64,000 nt of DNA from contig CP034975.1 of assembly GCA_004026145.2 (NCBI GenBank), positions 17,642,191-17,706,190 on the forward strand, given 5' to 3'. Within the stretch, counting starts at the first letter, position 1; each line of letters begins with the position of its first letter. Shown piece after piece: positions 24,801 through 37,619 of the stretch. The position numbers and the translations under genes are program-made. The notes below the pieces were generated by a model that was not told the origin of the DNA, ran no database searches, and worked only from the letters and a program-made list of their open reading frames with translations. Source of the DNA: Takifugu bimaculatus. Lineage: Eukaryota; Chordata; Actinopteri; Tetraodontiformes; Tetraodontidae.

Positions 24801-24960
24801 CTCCGTTCTATCCTACTTTTGAATATTTTGCGTAAATCAACGGATATGCGTTTAACCTTTGCTCGATTCCCAGCCCAATCCTCCCGATCCGGTGGCTGAT
24901 CTCAGCCTTCATGAGATGAGAGAACATATGCAATAATTACGCCGGCCATTTCAGCCTCTT
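21863..24960. other. Upstream flank or 5' intron of lrrc4b; no gene recognised
   Basis: AT-rich sequence with many short open frames but no splice-bounded coding exon or family motif that I can name. It probably contains an intron separating a 5' non-coding exon of lrrc4b from its first coding exon. Confidence 0.4.
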
Positions 24961-24979
24961 CTACCTGATATCCACGTAC

Positions 24980-25630
24980 CTTAATGCCTCGGTCGGCGGC
25001 TGTGGCGTAAGGTCGATGTTTTCTCTCCCGTCGTCTTTTCTGCCTGTCCTCAGTTCTCCAACCCAAGCGTCTACCTCTCCTATCCTCTCTTCTCTAAATT
25101 GATTCGCTTGTTTCCGCGGCTGTGAGCTGGCTCTTGTTCTTGTCGGCTATTCCGCAGCGCCAACGCAACGCGGGGTGCTGCCGTGATGGCAGGTTAAAAG
25201 ATGAACACAATCCACTCACACTCTGGGGGGCGAATAAACTGAGATCAGATTAGGGGGTCGTCGGAGAGAACGACGTTGGTTTTATCACATTTAGGATCGA
25301 GGTCTGGGACGAGTACATCCATGCGCCGTATCATTCTGGGAGAGAGACGCAGCAGGCAAACGCGACGGCGCCCGGTGGGCAGAGCATTTTGCGTCCAGCA
25401 TAGGCGGCTCTTTACGCACAATTCGTATGTGCAAGTGTGAATCCCACTAAGACAGGCGAGGTGGAGGACCAATTATGCACGTACCTGCGCTCTTCTGGGT
25501 TTAATCTCTGCAGCTACGCGTGATCGTCGCGGGTTGTATTCCCACATATTTGTTTAGTTCAGGCTGCAGGCTGCGCGTCATGGGGATATTTGCGTTATGC
25601 GTGCACACAAATCTGCCACCGAGTTGCATT
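24980..25630 (-). promoter_or_regulatory. CpG-rich block, candidate lrrc4b promoter/5' exon
   Basis: CG dinucleotides are visibly denser here than in the flanking AT-rich DNA, for example the runs around 25140-25190, 25260-25400 and 25500-25600. It lies about 3.5 kb upstream of the lrrc4b coding start, where a 5' non-coding first exon would be expected. No TATA box or transcript evidence; this is inference from composition only. Confidence 0.35.
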
Positions 25631-25639
25631 TATTAAATA

Positions 25640-28005
25640 TGACTCATTTAACGTAACACTGACTAAGAGGAGCGTGGATAAGACTTGACCTGCCGTGCAC
25701 GCACGCTTTCTGTTTTTTCCTGTTTCTTTTGGGTTTTTTTTTTTTGTAAAGAAGGAAAGAACACGGTGGAAAGTCTCTGCGCGCTTCCCTGTTCTCCCCA
25801 GGAAACGTTGCAAAAGTGGAAATGTGTTTTTAGAAGTGCTGTAACCAGAGCTACTGGTGCCAAAGTTTAAGCACAGATCAATAACCACTAAAGCTTGTTG
25901 AACAACACCAATGTCAAGTTTAAAGATTTTTACTTGTTACTCAAATATATACCTTGAGTCTTTACATGCATCCATTCAACATCACACGTGTTCTATGATT
26001 TTACACATTTTATTCAGCAATTCTCATCACCAGTAGACACCATCTAAGTGTCCACTACATCAACAATAAGAAACGTTTCTGCGTCACAGTTTCGTAGGCC
26101 TACTAATGTCTGTATAATAAATGTGTGGCGGTAGCGCGGCCATTTTAGTAATGGTCACGCTAAGATTAAATCTAGCAAACTAATGAGGTCTGTTTTCTGC
26201 AGGCTTTGCATGTATTTTTTTCTTCTTCTCTCCTTAAAGCAGAAGTGGTGATTTATAGCTCCATAAGGAATCCGCCACTGCTCAGTTGCATTGCAGCATC
26301 AGACAATGCACTCGCTGCAGCACAATTATAAACTCCAGATCTGTGAAGCGGTTTAATCCCGTAAATGCGCTTCAGTCTCTGCACTTGAATTTTGACTTGT
26401 AGCTGAGTGCTGCATTTTCTCATCCGGGAAGCAAAGAGAAGGCCAGCGAGTTATTAGCTCATAAAGGAGCCAGTTCAGACGTGGCCACTTTAGCTGTGGG
26501 TAAGTAACCTCCCCTGTATTGATCTTTGTCAGGTGTACATCCACATGTGTAAGATGCCTCAATCCCCATCATCATTATCACCATCATCACCATCGTCACC
26601 GTCGTCACCACCCCCCCACAGGGCAGCGAGCACTTCTTTGCATCCACAACTAAAGATGGAGGAAAGATAAATGAGAGTGCATCTTTGCTCTGTCTCCGTC
26701 CACACTAAAGGTCAAAGGACAGAGAAGGCCAGTTATGCTTCAGAAAGACCCCCCGAGATACATTCACTTGGCCTCTTCCTCTCCTCCCCTTCCTCCCCAT
26801 CCCGTGAATGCCGTAGTGAGCATTGTTCACTGGCTTTTGCTGGAAGCTGCACAGCAATGAGGTCTCTGTGCCTTTTGCCTCTTTCTCATCCTCTCCCCTC
26901 CCCCTCCTCTCCGTTGCCTCTCTCTCACTCTCCCCCCTTCTACCTCTCGCTCCTTCCCTCTCTTCCTCCCTCTATCTCGACCCCTCCATTAAATTTCCAG
27001 TCACACAGCAGTGCAGAGGATATTCCTCCCTTTCCCTCCTTTCCCCCTCTTCCCTCATTCCCCATCATTCATGCTGAAATCTTAGCCCACATCCTGCCCC
27101 CTACTCATCGTCGCCTCCATCCGCGCATCTTCCTTTTTTGGGCCATCCAACCCCCACACCATTTAAAATGATTCCACGTTACCCGTGCCAAGCCCACCCT
27201 GTGGTTCTGCTCTCGTTCCTTCCCCCTCTATCCGTGTCCTCACAGTGTCATTGCACATTGAATCTGATATCCCCCCTCCTCCCCCTTATGTGACTATGAT
27301 GTGTGTGGGTGAAGGGTCTGCAGGGAGAGAGACGGACATGCATTGGTGCACAGTAAATGAACAAACACTCATCGTTGTATTGCTTGTGTCATCAGTAAAG
27401 AGGGGAGAAGAAATACGGCAGCAAGGACTAATCCTGCGATGCAGGAGACGAGTGCATGGTATTTCCTATATAAACTCTTAATGCTGTGTTAGCAGCCACA
27501 GGGGAGGAGAAGGGGAGGGCGATGAGGATTTGGCAGCAACATGCTATTGCCAAGACATATGTGGCATGCTGATAGCACCAGTGTCGCTCACACTGCAAAG
27601 AAGCTTTGGAAGGGGGTGCTGATACACATCCATCACTTGCATCACTTGCATTTTTTTCCTTTCGTTTTTTTTTTTGCCAGTGTGGAAGTGGGTGGTTGGG
27701 TAATTGAGTTCAAAGCAAAGATTAAAGATGCGGATGGGTTTTGTAACAGTAGCACTGAAGTTGGATCTTGGCTGAGAAGCACCAGTCATCTTTTAATGGC
27801 CCCCGGCATCCAATCAGGTCTGTGCATTAAGTGTTTGTGGTTTTAACTTTGGACGCAGAACTTTCAAAACTGAAAAGGGAGAAAGTTGGACTGGTGTTCG
27901 CTGCCATCTGTGCACCAGAATAAGAGAGATACAGGGGATAGTTTCAAGTTATTCATGGTGACATCCGTATGTGTGAGCCCGTGTGTGTGAGCCCGTGTGT
28001 GTGTG

Positions 28006-28038
<33 letters not shown>

Positions 28039-31000
28039 ATGCACGGCTGTGCATGTGTGTGTTACAGAGGCAGAAAGGGAGAGAAAAAAAGAGGGAAAAA
28101 TCCTAGTGTCACAGTATCTTAGCAACTGCCTCCATCTCCTTGGAGACAAGAACTGACATCATTTCCTGTCTATGAGAACTCACTTTTGGTTTGTACATGC
28201 TGTGTTATGTGTGAGGGCATGTCTGAGTGTGTATTTGTTAGTCTGCTGGTGTGTGTTCTTTGTATGCAGATATAGGCACAGTGCAAGAAGAAGGATGTAT
28301 TGCAGTTTTTGAGTCAGAGAGAGCTGGAGAAAATAAAATGATTTACTAAATGTGTCATGTTCTGTAATAGGGAAATACATGTTACATTTAGATGTAAATT
28401 CAATAAACTTACATTTAATTATTATAAAAGTCAGGATTTAACCTCAGCCTTTACATTGACTACCATGTGGTTACTTCATATAAAAAAAATCATATGAGGT
28501 GAGCTCAATTTAAAAAATAAGAATGCCTTTTTCTTTACCATCACTGTGTATTCCTGTATTTTATTTCTTTATTTGACCAGTTTGTCAGTAATGACAGTGA
28601 TAGGAGACTGTCTTCAATGTTATGTTTTACCTCCATCTAGTGGAATAAAAAGTCTTGGCTTCTTTAGGACTGAAGAATGAAGAAGCCTCTCCCCAGTACA
28701 GCCCAGTCCCCTAAAGCTACCCCCGCCCCAAAATCACTTAATACGCTATTCATTTTAAATGCTTGTGATGTTTTACTTCTGTTATTTAAATATCAGATAA
28801 GAGCAGTGCAAAGGCTTGTCACAAGTCACCAGAGCAACCCTGCTCCATATTCCTAAAGGGAAATGTGGGAACTGTGCTGTGCCAGCAGAGCACAGGATAA
28901 TATTTGTGATATCTAATATTTAATATCTGTTAAATTTGGGAGATGTGAGCAGTTGTTTTCAATAAAACCCAATGATGGAAAGAACTATAAAACTCAAAAT
29001 GGGCCTTAGGAGAACATGTTGGGTTATCTCCCTTTAGAGAGGCTTCATGTACAAACTGCCACTAAGCTCCACCAGGATATGCAACAAAAACATGTTTAAT
29101 AATTTACTAAATTTCACTTTTGAATAGGGAATGTTTTACAGATGACATTTTTATTGGCAGATTTAAGAAGCCAAAAACAGACGTCAACATGAACATGTCT
29201 AGATGCACAGGTGTTATCAAACCATTATTCCGGGCCCATTAGGCTAAAAGAGTCAATTAGAGAGAACGTGTCACTCATTTCAGTAAACAACTCACAATAC
29301 GAGGACAAGAGCCAAACAGCGAGCCCATCTGATGAATCAGCAACTATTTCTCCACACATAGCTGCATCATTAGAGCACCCCCAGCCGCACAGTAGCAGCA
29401 GGTACTACAGCAGCTGCAGCACGAGCCGAAGGCGGCCCAGCGCCACCGCAGACACCCGAGCGCTGCAGGCACTTTAGCGTGCTGACATCAGCTTCCAGCC
29501 TTGATGCATCCACAGGTCCGGCCTCGCGGAGTCATAAACATGGCCCAGGACATTTAGTCATTAGTGCTTTTCTACATTTTCTTACACACTGACAGCAGCA
29601 TCTGCATCCATCACAAAGGCACAGGACACTGTTAGTCATAAATAACAGCAGCAACAGAGGACGTATGAGATGAGTAACAGCACCGCTGCTCCTGCAGGGG
29701 AGTGGATTGGGCACCATTATGGAGGGGGGGAGAGAGGCTTAAGTGGGAGCAAGGCACATCACCCAGGGTGTGGGGATCACACTGCTTTTCTCTGGGTTGT
29801 GCAAGCTGTCACAATAAGTGCCAACATGCCCGTTGGTTTACTGGTTTACCATAAAGAGCAGCCTCACATGCGACACTGTTCCACCACACCACGTTGTGGT
29901 TCAAAGCATTTATGGAATTTGGGGAAAAACTGCTCTTCACCTCCACAGGATGATGATCATTTGTTTCCCTCCTCTTTTAGTGAGCTTTTTTATGTTTAAG
30001 CATTTTAATCTTCAGATATTTTTTTATTTAACATAAGAGCAGCATTTACATTTAAAGTTGGCTGTTCAATCAGACTTCAAGCCAATCAAAGATTATTTTA
30101 TTTTAAAGCAATGCACTGTCTTCACAAGTGGTCTAACAGGAATTTGAAATAATCACGTACCAATAACAGTTGTAGCTGTTTTAGCTGAGCTAAAGCAGAA
30201 GCTAAACAATATAAGCAAAACGCTGAAATAAACCAGATGCCTTTTAGATCTGTCCAGCTATAATCACTCTGACTGCATTTTGTACATTTTAAAGGGGTTT
30301 ATAGGATTACTTTTCTAACATGTGATTTGTTATGTTACATTTGGGCGTTTTTTACTAAATAAATTCTTTTCATCAATTCATCAATTTGAATCCATCAATT
30401 TCAGTAGGTGTGCAATACTCCAACCTGACCCCTAGGTGTCAGAATCTTATCGTTTTCTTAAACGTCTTCATAATAGTAAGAAAATATGTACCAAACTCAC
30501 AAAAACCACATGTAAATATAAATGTGTTGTGCTTTTTGTGCTTAATCCTTATTCTAACATTGGTGCTTAAACAGAAAAAGGTTGGGATAATGATTCCATC
30601 AATCCGGGATACTGTGACCCAAACCTGTCCAGGATTCAGCATCATTTAACCATTTACAGGACAAAAGAGCTATTGCCACGTCATCGTCGTAAACACCATC
30701 ACCACCGTCGAACTGTTTGGCACAACGCACAATTAAACAGGTTTCACATATATACAACACGTACACAACACAACATAAGAAAAACAGACTACCTCGCTGG
30801 CTGCACCCCTGAGGGAATGAGCCCCCCATGAGCAAAGAAAAACATGTCTTGTGCAACTTTTTTTGCAGTGTTACCTCAAAATAAGTTCGTGAAGTGGAGT
30901 ACCACATTAAAAGGTCCGTCACTCAACAAAGAACAGAAAATTATTTCCTCTTGTATGATGTGTTAAATAAAGAAATTAAATATTCATAAAAACAAACAAT

Positions 31001-32440
31001 GTTAAATAAAATATTCTATACTCATAAAATGACAACATAAATAATATTTATGGCAGTTAAATATCACAACAGAACTTTTATCACCAGCTGTATAAATAAA
31101 GTTATGAGTGAATCAGGTGAGAATTTGTCAGATTCTGTCTGGTCAGACTCTCGTTTACGTTTCTTAATCTTTCTGACTCTTGAAGAACGAGAAGTGCAGC
31201 TGATGGGATGTAATTGTGGAAATGATAGAGCAGCAATAGATATACAAAACAAAATGCATCTGGAAATAGTTTACTTCACTTCTTTGAGCCATATGTCTTT
31301 TTAAAATTTCCACAATAATTAACGTCTAGTCCATATGGTGGGATGTGTTGAGCTGAGGTCTGAACAGACTCTGTGCATCAGCATCCTATATATATTAAAA
31401 AAAATACAAGTGAGCCAAACAAGCTGCACACTCAGCACAGGCCATTAGAACATTTAATCACTGGACACTGTCTCTAAGCTTTGCAGGGCTTCTCTCAACC
31501 CAGTTTTGATTTACCCGCCCTCTTCCCAAGGAAAAGAAAAATCTCATTCACGAGACAGATTGCTGAGCGGGCCTCTCTGACCGGCCCCTATAAATCATTC
31601 TTTAATCAGAGGCCTCTGAGATTGGGCGCAGATACCCCTCGGGAGCACCAACGTGACACCTCGGCTCCTCCCAGCACATCACCTCTCCTTCACTCCTCAG
31701 CCTCGTCTGCACTTGTGCTGGTCGTCAGTAAAATGAAAGCAATGACCAACTTTGCTCAGGCCACCACCCAGACACTTAGACGGCCGAGATGTGGAGCAGG
31801 AGGTTGGAGAAAGAGACGGGTTTGTGGCCGAAGGAGAACAGAGGTCATGATTATGAGCTGCTCTCGAAACACATAATACAGCAACAAAAGTGTCACCTGT
31901 GGACACTCTAAGGCTCCAAAAGCTCCCTCATTCCAGATCTTTAAATTCTTTTAGGTCTTCCAGTCCTGACTGAATTACTGTCCAGTAGAATACTGATTGA
32001 GAAATCTGGTTTACTAAGTCAGGGTCGATGTCCAGAGCTATGAACTGTGTGTCACAGTTTCTTTTTTTGTCATCTCTATGCACTCACACGAAAACGGAAG
32101 ATGTTGACCAGCAGTGGCCACCGTTAACCATTTCCTTACACCTGACAGAACTGATGTAAAGCTGGTTGCTGAACAGCTGGTGCTAAAGTTGAGTGCAACC
32201 TGCGTTAAAAGTGTTAAACACACCTACAGAAAACAGCTTCCTCTGCCCGGGTGGCTTTCAGTGGGAGTTACCATGGTGTGTGTTGAGTGTTTCAATATGG
32301 ATTTGGCGTGCTGGTGACATTTAAACCGTGTTTAGAATTTAGACTTTAACTAATTTGAGTCTCGACTAAGCCCATAAATGTTTAACGGTTAAAGGGGAGG
32401 GAGTGTAAAGTCAGACCAGTGAGAGGAGAGGGATGAATTC
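25640..32440. other. Intergenic region between lrrc4b and hs3st2; no gene recognised
   Basis: The two genes are divergent, so this is shared upstream DNA. It contains a TC/CCT-rich stretch at 26760-27060, a GT microsatellite at 28009-28037 and AT-rich flanks. Open frames are short and show no domain or splice context. Confidence 0.5.
28009..28037. repeat. (GT)n microsatellite
   Basis: About 14 GT copies, with further broken GTGTGTGAGCCC copies just before it (27968-28008). Confidence 0.9.
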
Positions 32441-32459
32441 TTTTTTACAATGCAAAGAG

Positions 32460-32699
32460 GCTCTGACGTCACAGTGTTGAGGTCTTTTTCCGTCGTTGAG
32501 CAGCGGAGCTGTCAGAGAGCGCGCGTCCTCCGCTGCTTCAGCAACTGCGCGCACCGATGACACGCGGGAGTTCTTCAGAGAGGTGTAAGAGGGGCTCGAA
32601 GTGATGGAAGCCCTGATTGTGAAATGACAAGGGTCGCCATAGAGACAAACAGAACAGCCAACAACAACAACCAAGAAAACATGCTCTGTCCGTGGAGAG
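32460..32699 (+). promoter_or_regulatory. hs3st2 5' flank / 5' UTR
   Basis: CpG-enriched sequence (GCGCGCGTCC, CTGCGCGCACCG) directly before the hs3st2 ATG at 32700. It probably holds the transcription start and 5' UTR. No clear TATA box was seen. Confidence 0.4.
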
Positions 32700-35600
32700 A
32701 TGGCATGCGCGCTCCTCTTCAGTCGACTTCTTCCTATCTCTCATCGGCTCACCAGAACATCCGTTTGCGTCTTCTCGCTGTTCCTGTCTTATGTGTGCTA
32801 CTGTCTACTTTTTCCTGCCGACACCATCATCCAGAGATCAGTTGATGTGACGCTCAGCTGCCAGCGCGTCCCGACGCAAGGAGCCAAAATGCGCATTCGG
32901 AAATCTCTGTCTTGCGTCTCTCCGTCGGACGTGAGACCGACCACCGGTGAGGAAGCTCGGCTGAAAGGCGCCCAAAGTCCCCCCTCAGGTGTTCAGGTGG
33001 CCAGGAACGACACACCCAGTCCTCCCATGAGCAATTTAAAGTTCGGGAATAAAAAGTTGCCAAATGCCATTATAGTCGGCGTAAAGAAGGGCGGAACCAG
33101 AGCTGTGCTGGAGTTCATAAGAATCCACCCAGATGTGCGAGCTGCTGGTACTGAGACGCACTTCTTCGACAGGAACTATGACAGAGGACTGGAGTGGTAC
33201 AGGTGAGAACGTATATGGCTTTAAAAAAAAACAACAACAACAACCCCACAATCACGCCTTCATTTCTAACTAGACGCCACGCGAAGCACGATGGGTGCGT
33301 TTGGTTTGGCTAAAATGGCGCTGAAGTTATACTGGACTAATCCGTTATTAATTGCAGTGACAGTTTAAAGAGTGTGATCAAATTTCTTACGTTGTATGTG
33401 AACTCCTGTGCCGTCGTCCTTTGCTCCAACACAGGCAGATTATTAAAGGTCATCATTTGGCTGCAGCCTGCAGGCACCAAAGTTTGGTAGAAGGCTCGAT
33501 GGCGGTGGCGTCCCTGAGGAGCTGCTTCCTCCCTTCTTTCCAGAGGCGTCTTTATATCCTCTTCCTGCCGAGTATTCACCCACTCAGGCGTTGAAAGTAT
33601 TTCTAATGTCGAATGAATCTGAAAACAGCTGAGCCCTGATAAGGGCCAGTTTGATTTGAAAATTAAAACCACATTAAATCATGCGCTCAATGTCAAACAC
33701 CAGCCCAGATGTTTTCCAGCCTGGAAACAAGCTGTGCTTGTTTTCCCTGGACTCACAGCTCCTTCTGCATTCTTGTTGGGAAAGAGTTTTGGTCCTGTTT
33801 ACTCTGTAGTCTCCTTTTCCTCACAAATTCCAGTTTCTTGAGGTCAACAGTGTAAACTGCAGGGCCTCTGAGCAGCATTTGGATATAACAAAAATGTAAA
33901 CGGAACGTTCAAGGTAAAGATTTAAACTCTCAGATCCTCCAGCTTAAGACCGTTTCTCTATTCCACACGTGCAACGTTGCTTTAAATTCCAGTGTGTGAA
34001 TGTTTGCAGAAATATGGCGCACGCAAACAAACCAATCCCAAATACAATCCCCGCTAACGATTAGCTGTCACGCAGCAACAAGAGGGAAGGCGATCAGAGA
34101 TATTTCATCAATAGTTACGCCCTGAAAATATCTCCCCTAATTGGCATTCCCCGGGAGGGTTGGCGGCTGCAGCTCTTTTATCTCCGAGATGCGTCTTGGA
34201 GATTTGATCTAGGTGTGATCCCTCGCCCATTAGTGCAGTGTGATTGTCAGCTGTCAGCAGCGCGGACGAAAGGGCAGCTGTTGACTTTTGATGACTGATT
34301 TCAAAACAGGTGATTTGCAGGAAACCTCCCCTGTGTTCACACTGGCAAACTGTCGCTAAACTGTTGACGCTCTCTTACTCCTGTTTTCACCACATATGTG
34401 TGATACGGGTGTGCACGCCCCGTGTCTGAACAGGCACGTCACACGCTTTAATGCTGATCTAGATCAGCTTTGTCAAGTACGCATGGTGTGATTCTACCTG
34501 TCATCCGACGGTTCAAATCAGACTCAAAAGGTCAGAAGTTCTGCTACGGTATTGAGACCAGTGGCAGGACATGAGCTCAGAAGAACCGCAGGTTAACAAA
34601 CTGTTTCCTTTTATGGATGCAGATGCTGCAGCTTGCCATTTAAGTCACTTTATGAGAAAAGGAACATAAACAATCTCTTATTTATGATGAAAATACAGTG
34701 TGTTACAATAGAACGAGAACGTGCTAAATCAAAGCAAAGGAAGCACGATCATCCGACTGATCCGGGTCATCCAAAGTCTTCTTTATCGGTAGTTTTCAAA
34801 CCTTCTGAAACTCTGCTTCCCACTTGTGCATGTGAACAGTATTCCCTCACGCTGACCTAGTTCGGGGAAGTCAGCAGTGTCCTGCGTGGCTCCTGTTTGA
34901 TTTATTACCGTTGAGCCAGGCAGGAGAGCTGTCTGAGACGGGTCTCCTGTACCATCACGCCGTCTGTGTCTTTGCGTCTGCACACCCACAACCAGTCACA
35001 CTGAGAAACCGGGCCTGCTGGTGAACTGGAGCTCAGGGTCCGGCTGGTGGGAAACTCATTCTGCCCTGAATAGACATCTAATACCCACTTTTTTCTTTGG
35101 AGTGAATGTAAGGACGCCTTGTCCTCTGTGTTTGAATGTTAGTCTTTCATTTCATCCTGGCAGCAGTTTAAAGTGGTGGCAAAATAAAAGAAAAGTTTTC
35201 GTTTTTAATTTTTTCCCCAATGTTTCCATCTTCCATTCAGAGCGCTGATGCCGAGGACTCTTGAAAGCCAAATCACGATGGAGAAGACACCAAGCTACTT
35301 TGTAACAAAGGACACGCCACACCGGATTTCCGCTATGTCCCGTGACACCAAGCTGATTGTGGTGGTTCGGGACCCTGTCACCCGTGCAATATCTGACTAT
35401 ACTCAGACTTTATCCAAAACCCCCGACCTGCCTAGTTTCCAGGAGCTGGCCTTCAGAAACCAGAGCCTGGGAATCGTGGACACATCCTGGAATGCCATTC
35501 GGATTGGACTCTACGTTCTACACCTGGAAAACTGGCTCCGATACTTCCCCCTGGCTCAGATCCACTTTGTGAGTGGGGAGCGCCTTATCACAGACCCGGC

Positions 35601-35859
35601 AGGGGAGCTGGCACGGGTGCAGGACTTCCTGGGTTTAAAGCGTATCGTCACGGACAAGCACTTCTATTTCAACCGCACCAAAGGCTTTCCTTGCCTGAAG
35701 AAGCCGGAAAGCAGCGGTTCACCACGTTGTCTCGGCAAATCCAAGGGCAGAACTCACGTGCAGATAGACAGAGACGCTATCGAGCAACTGAGAGACTTCT
35801 ACAGACCTTTTAATGTCAGGTTTTATGAAACGGTGGGTCACGATTTTAAGTGGGAGTAG
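32700..35859 (+). CDS. hs3st2: Heparan sulfate glucosamine 3-O-sulfotransferase 2
   Basis: Two coding exons, 32700-33202 and 35241-35859 (TAG at 35857), joined in phase 2 at ACAG/GTGAGA and CAG/AGCGCT, giving 373 aa against 367 in human HS3ST2. The N-terminus is a type II Golgi anchor (hydrophobic ~20-39). A low-complexity stem follows, then the sulfotransferase domain from ~120. The 5'-phosphosulfate loop of PAPS is VGVKKGGTR (~127-134), the 3'-phosphate loop is VVVRDPVTRAISDY, and the catalytic-base Glu is residue 152 in GTETHFFD. The enzyme adds 3-O-sulfate to glucosamine in heparan sulfate. LESQITMEKTPSYF, SWNAIRIGLYVLHLE and the THVQID...FYETVG tail point to HS3ST2 over 3, 4 or 6. The domain reads through without frame breaks. 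The usual Pro after the catalytic Glu is Thr here. Confidence 0.93.
33203..35240 (+). other. hs3st2 single coding intron
   Basis: About 2.04 kb, GT-AG, phase 2, with no recognisable gene or repeat inside. It is very short beside the roughly 100 kb scale of the mammalian HS3ST2 intron. Confidence 0.9.
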
Positions 35860-36423
35860 AAGTTTTGCCCCAGTCTGCCTGTTTGAAGACAGTTAAGCTA
35901 AGAGCAAACGCAGTTGGTGTCAGACAGTCTCCAAATAACATTAGAATGAAACGGCAAAAGCAGCGCTCCTCTTTGATGAGACAGTAATGAACAGAGAAGC
36001 ATCCTGGATGCCGTCGCTATTGCACTTGCGACGCTCATCGGCGAGCGTCAGCACCCTGTTTGTTGCTAGATTTAGCCACTATTTCATCTCCACATCCACA
36101 CAAGTTCAGTTGCTGGGTGTTATTGCTGACTGGATCCCCCGTTTGCTGACTGGTTTATTAGAAAATTTCCAGGGAAGGGGATTAGTTCTTCTTAAAACCT
36201 GCTTCCCTAATCAAGGCAGGGCTTGAAAGCAAGACCTTGGAAAATGTCAGTGAAGTCTTGAGGGAGAGCAGAATTAAGCTGCAGCGCTGCGGTGCCAAAT
36301 CTGAAATGTAAAGTAATAACACAAGTGTGAGCCGCTAAACGTCCGCCTCATCAGTTTCTCTGCAGAGCCATCAACTTTCTCCTGCTGTGGGGTTGGTATG
36401 CGAGCCGTACGCGCGGATCACCG

Positions 36424-36496
36424 AATAAATTACCATTTTGGTTGGAAACAAAGTCATCAAAACCACAACAACACCTGTCTGTCAACATGGAATAAA
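36424..36496 (+). terminator. Candidate hs3st2 poly(A) signals
   Basis: AATAAA at 36424-36429 and again at 36491-36496, 565-640 bp past the hs3st2 stop. Either could end the transcript just before the TATC repeat. No transcript evidence. Confidence 0.35.
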
Positions 36497-36593
36497 CTCC
36501 AAGCACAAACGCATGTTGGAAAAGAAGAGTTCTGTCTGAGACTTTAACTTTCTTAATTACATTCTCACAACAATGTGACATCAGTCACATTAG

Positions 36594-36689
<96 letters not shown>
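36594..36689. repeat. (TATC)n tetranucleotide microsatellite
   Basis: About 24 perfect TATC/TCTA units without interruption, ~735 bp downstream of hs3st2. Perfect arrays of this length are usually highly polymorphic. Confidence 0.97.
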
Positions 36690-37527
36690 GATGCACAGAT
36701 TAAAAACCTATTTAATTAAGGGTTTTAATATTTTCTTTCTGTAGCATTAAATTGTTGCTAACGAGTGTTTTCACAGCAACCATCACCACATTGCCAGCCT
36801 CTGTGAGGTGTTTCCTCAGGCCTTCCTGATGGGGAGCTTCTGTATCTAGATGTTAGTGATGTTAACCGTCCCACTCAGGGATGCATACATTTGAAAATCA
36901 TTTACAGTAATAAAATACGATAAAGGTTGCGCCCGTAGATACTAACGCTCTGTTACCCGGAGCGCTGCTCCCATCTGTCTTTTTGAACTCCCCGTCATCT
37001 GGAGATTGTTTGTCTCAGATTTGCACATATCACAGTATCCTTTGAAGATTTTTAAGTGTTTGGCAGAGAAAGACAGAATGTGGTCCTTGGAAAACCACGA
37101 GCATGTCCTTGCTTTTACTTTGTCGGGTCTCCCTTCATCCTCAAATGCAGCTGTGCTGCTTTGTTAAGAGGAAAAATCTGAAAAAACATCCTCTCTGTCC
37201 ATTTTGACTCATCCCAGATGTCTGCCCCCCCCCCTGTCCTGCCACTGTTGCTGCTCTACACTCATTAAACTCATGTGGCTTCCAGGATGGGGGGGGGGCA
37301 CCATCACTGCCCCTCCTCTGATGCCCTTCCCGTCATAAGGTGTGCTGGCAGCTTGCTCTTGCACAGGTGAGCCTCCCTCCAGGTGTCACTCTGAGCAGCA
37401 GCTCTTTGGAACGTACACATGGGTCCTAATTAGGCCTGAGGGCTGAGGAGGAGCAATCCCCACCAACGAGCAGCAGTCTGCCTCGACACTGAGCAGAGGC
37501 TCTCCAGAGAGTGCTGCCAGGTCAAAA

Positions 37528-37575
37528 CTCTCTCTCTTGCCCTCTCTGTCTCTTTCTCTCCTCTCTCTCTCTCTG

Positions 37576-37610
<35 letters not shown>
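37528..37610. repeat. Composite CT/CA microsatellite
   Basis: CT-rich segment (37528-37574) running into about 17 CA units (37577-37610). Confidence 0.92.
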
Positions 37611-37612
<2 letters not shown>

Positions 37613-37619
37613 AATTCCC

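Noticed and set aside
26671..27171. 166-codon plus-strand frame rich in Ser, Pro and Leu
   Set aside because: Lies in a TC/CCT-rich low-complexity stretch; looks compositional.
34505..34525. ggttcaaatca, similar to a tRNA B box
   Set aside because: No A box or cloverleaf around it.
36594..36689. Regular short repeats that might suggest an array such as CRISPR
   Set aside because: Perfect tetranucleotide microsatellite without spacers, in a vertebrate genome.
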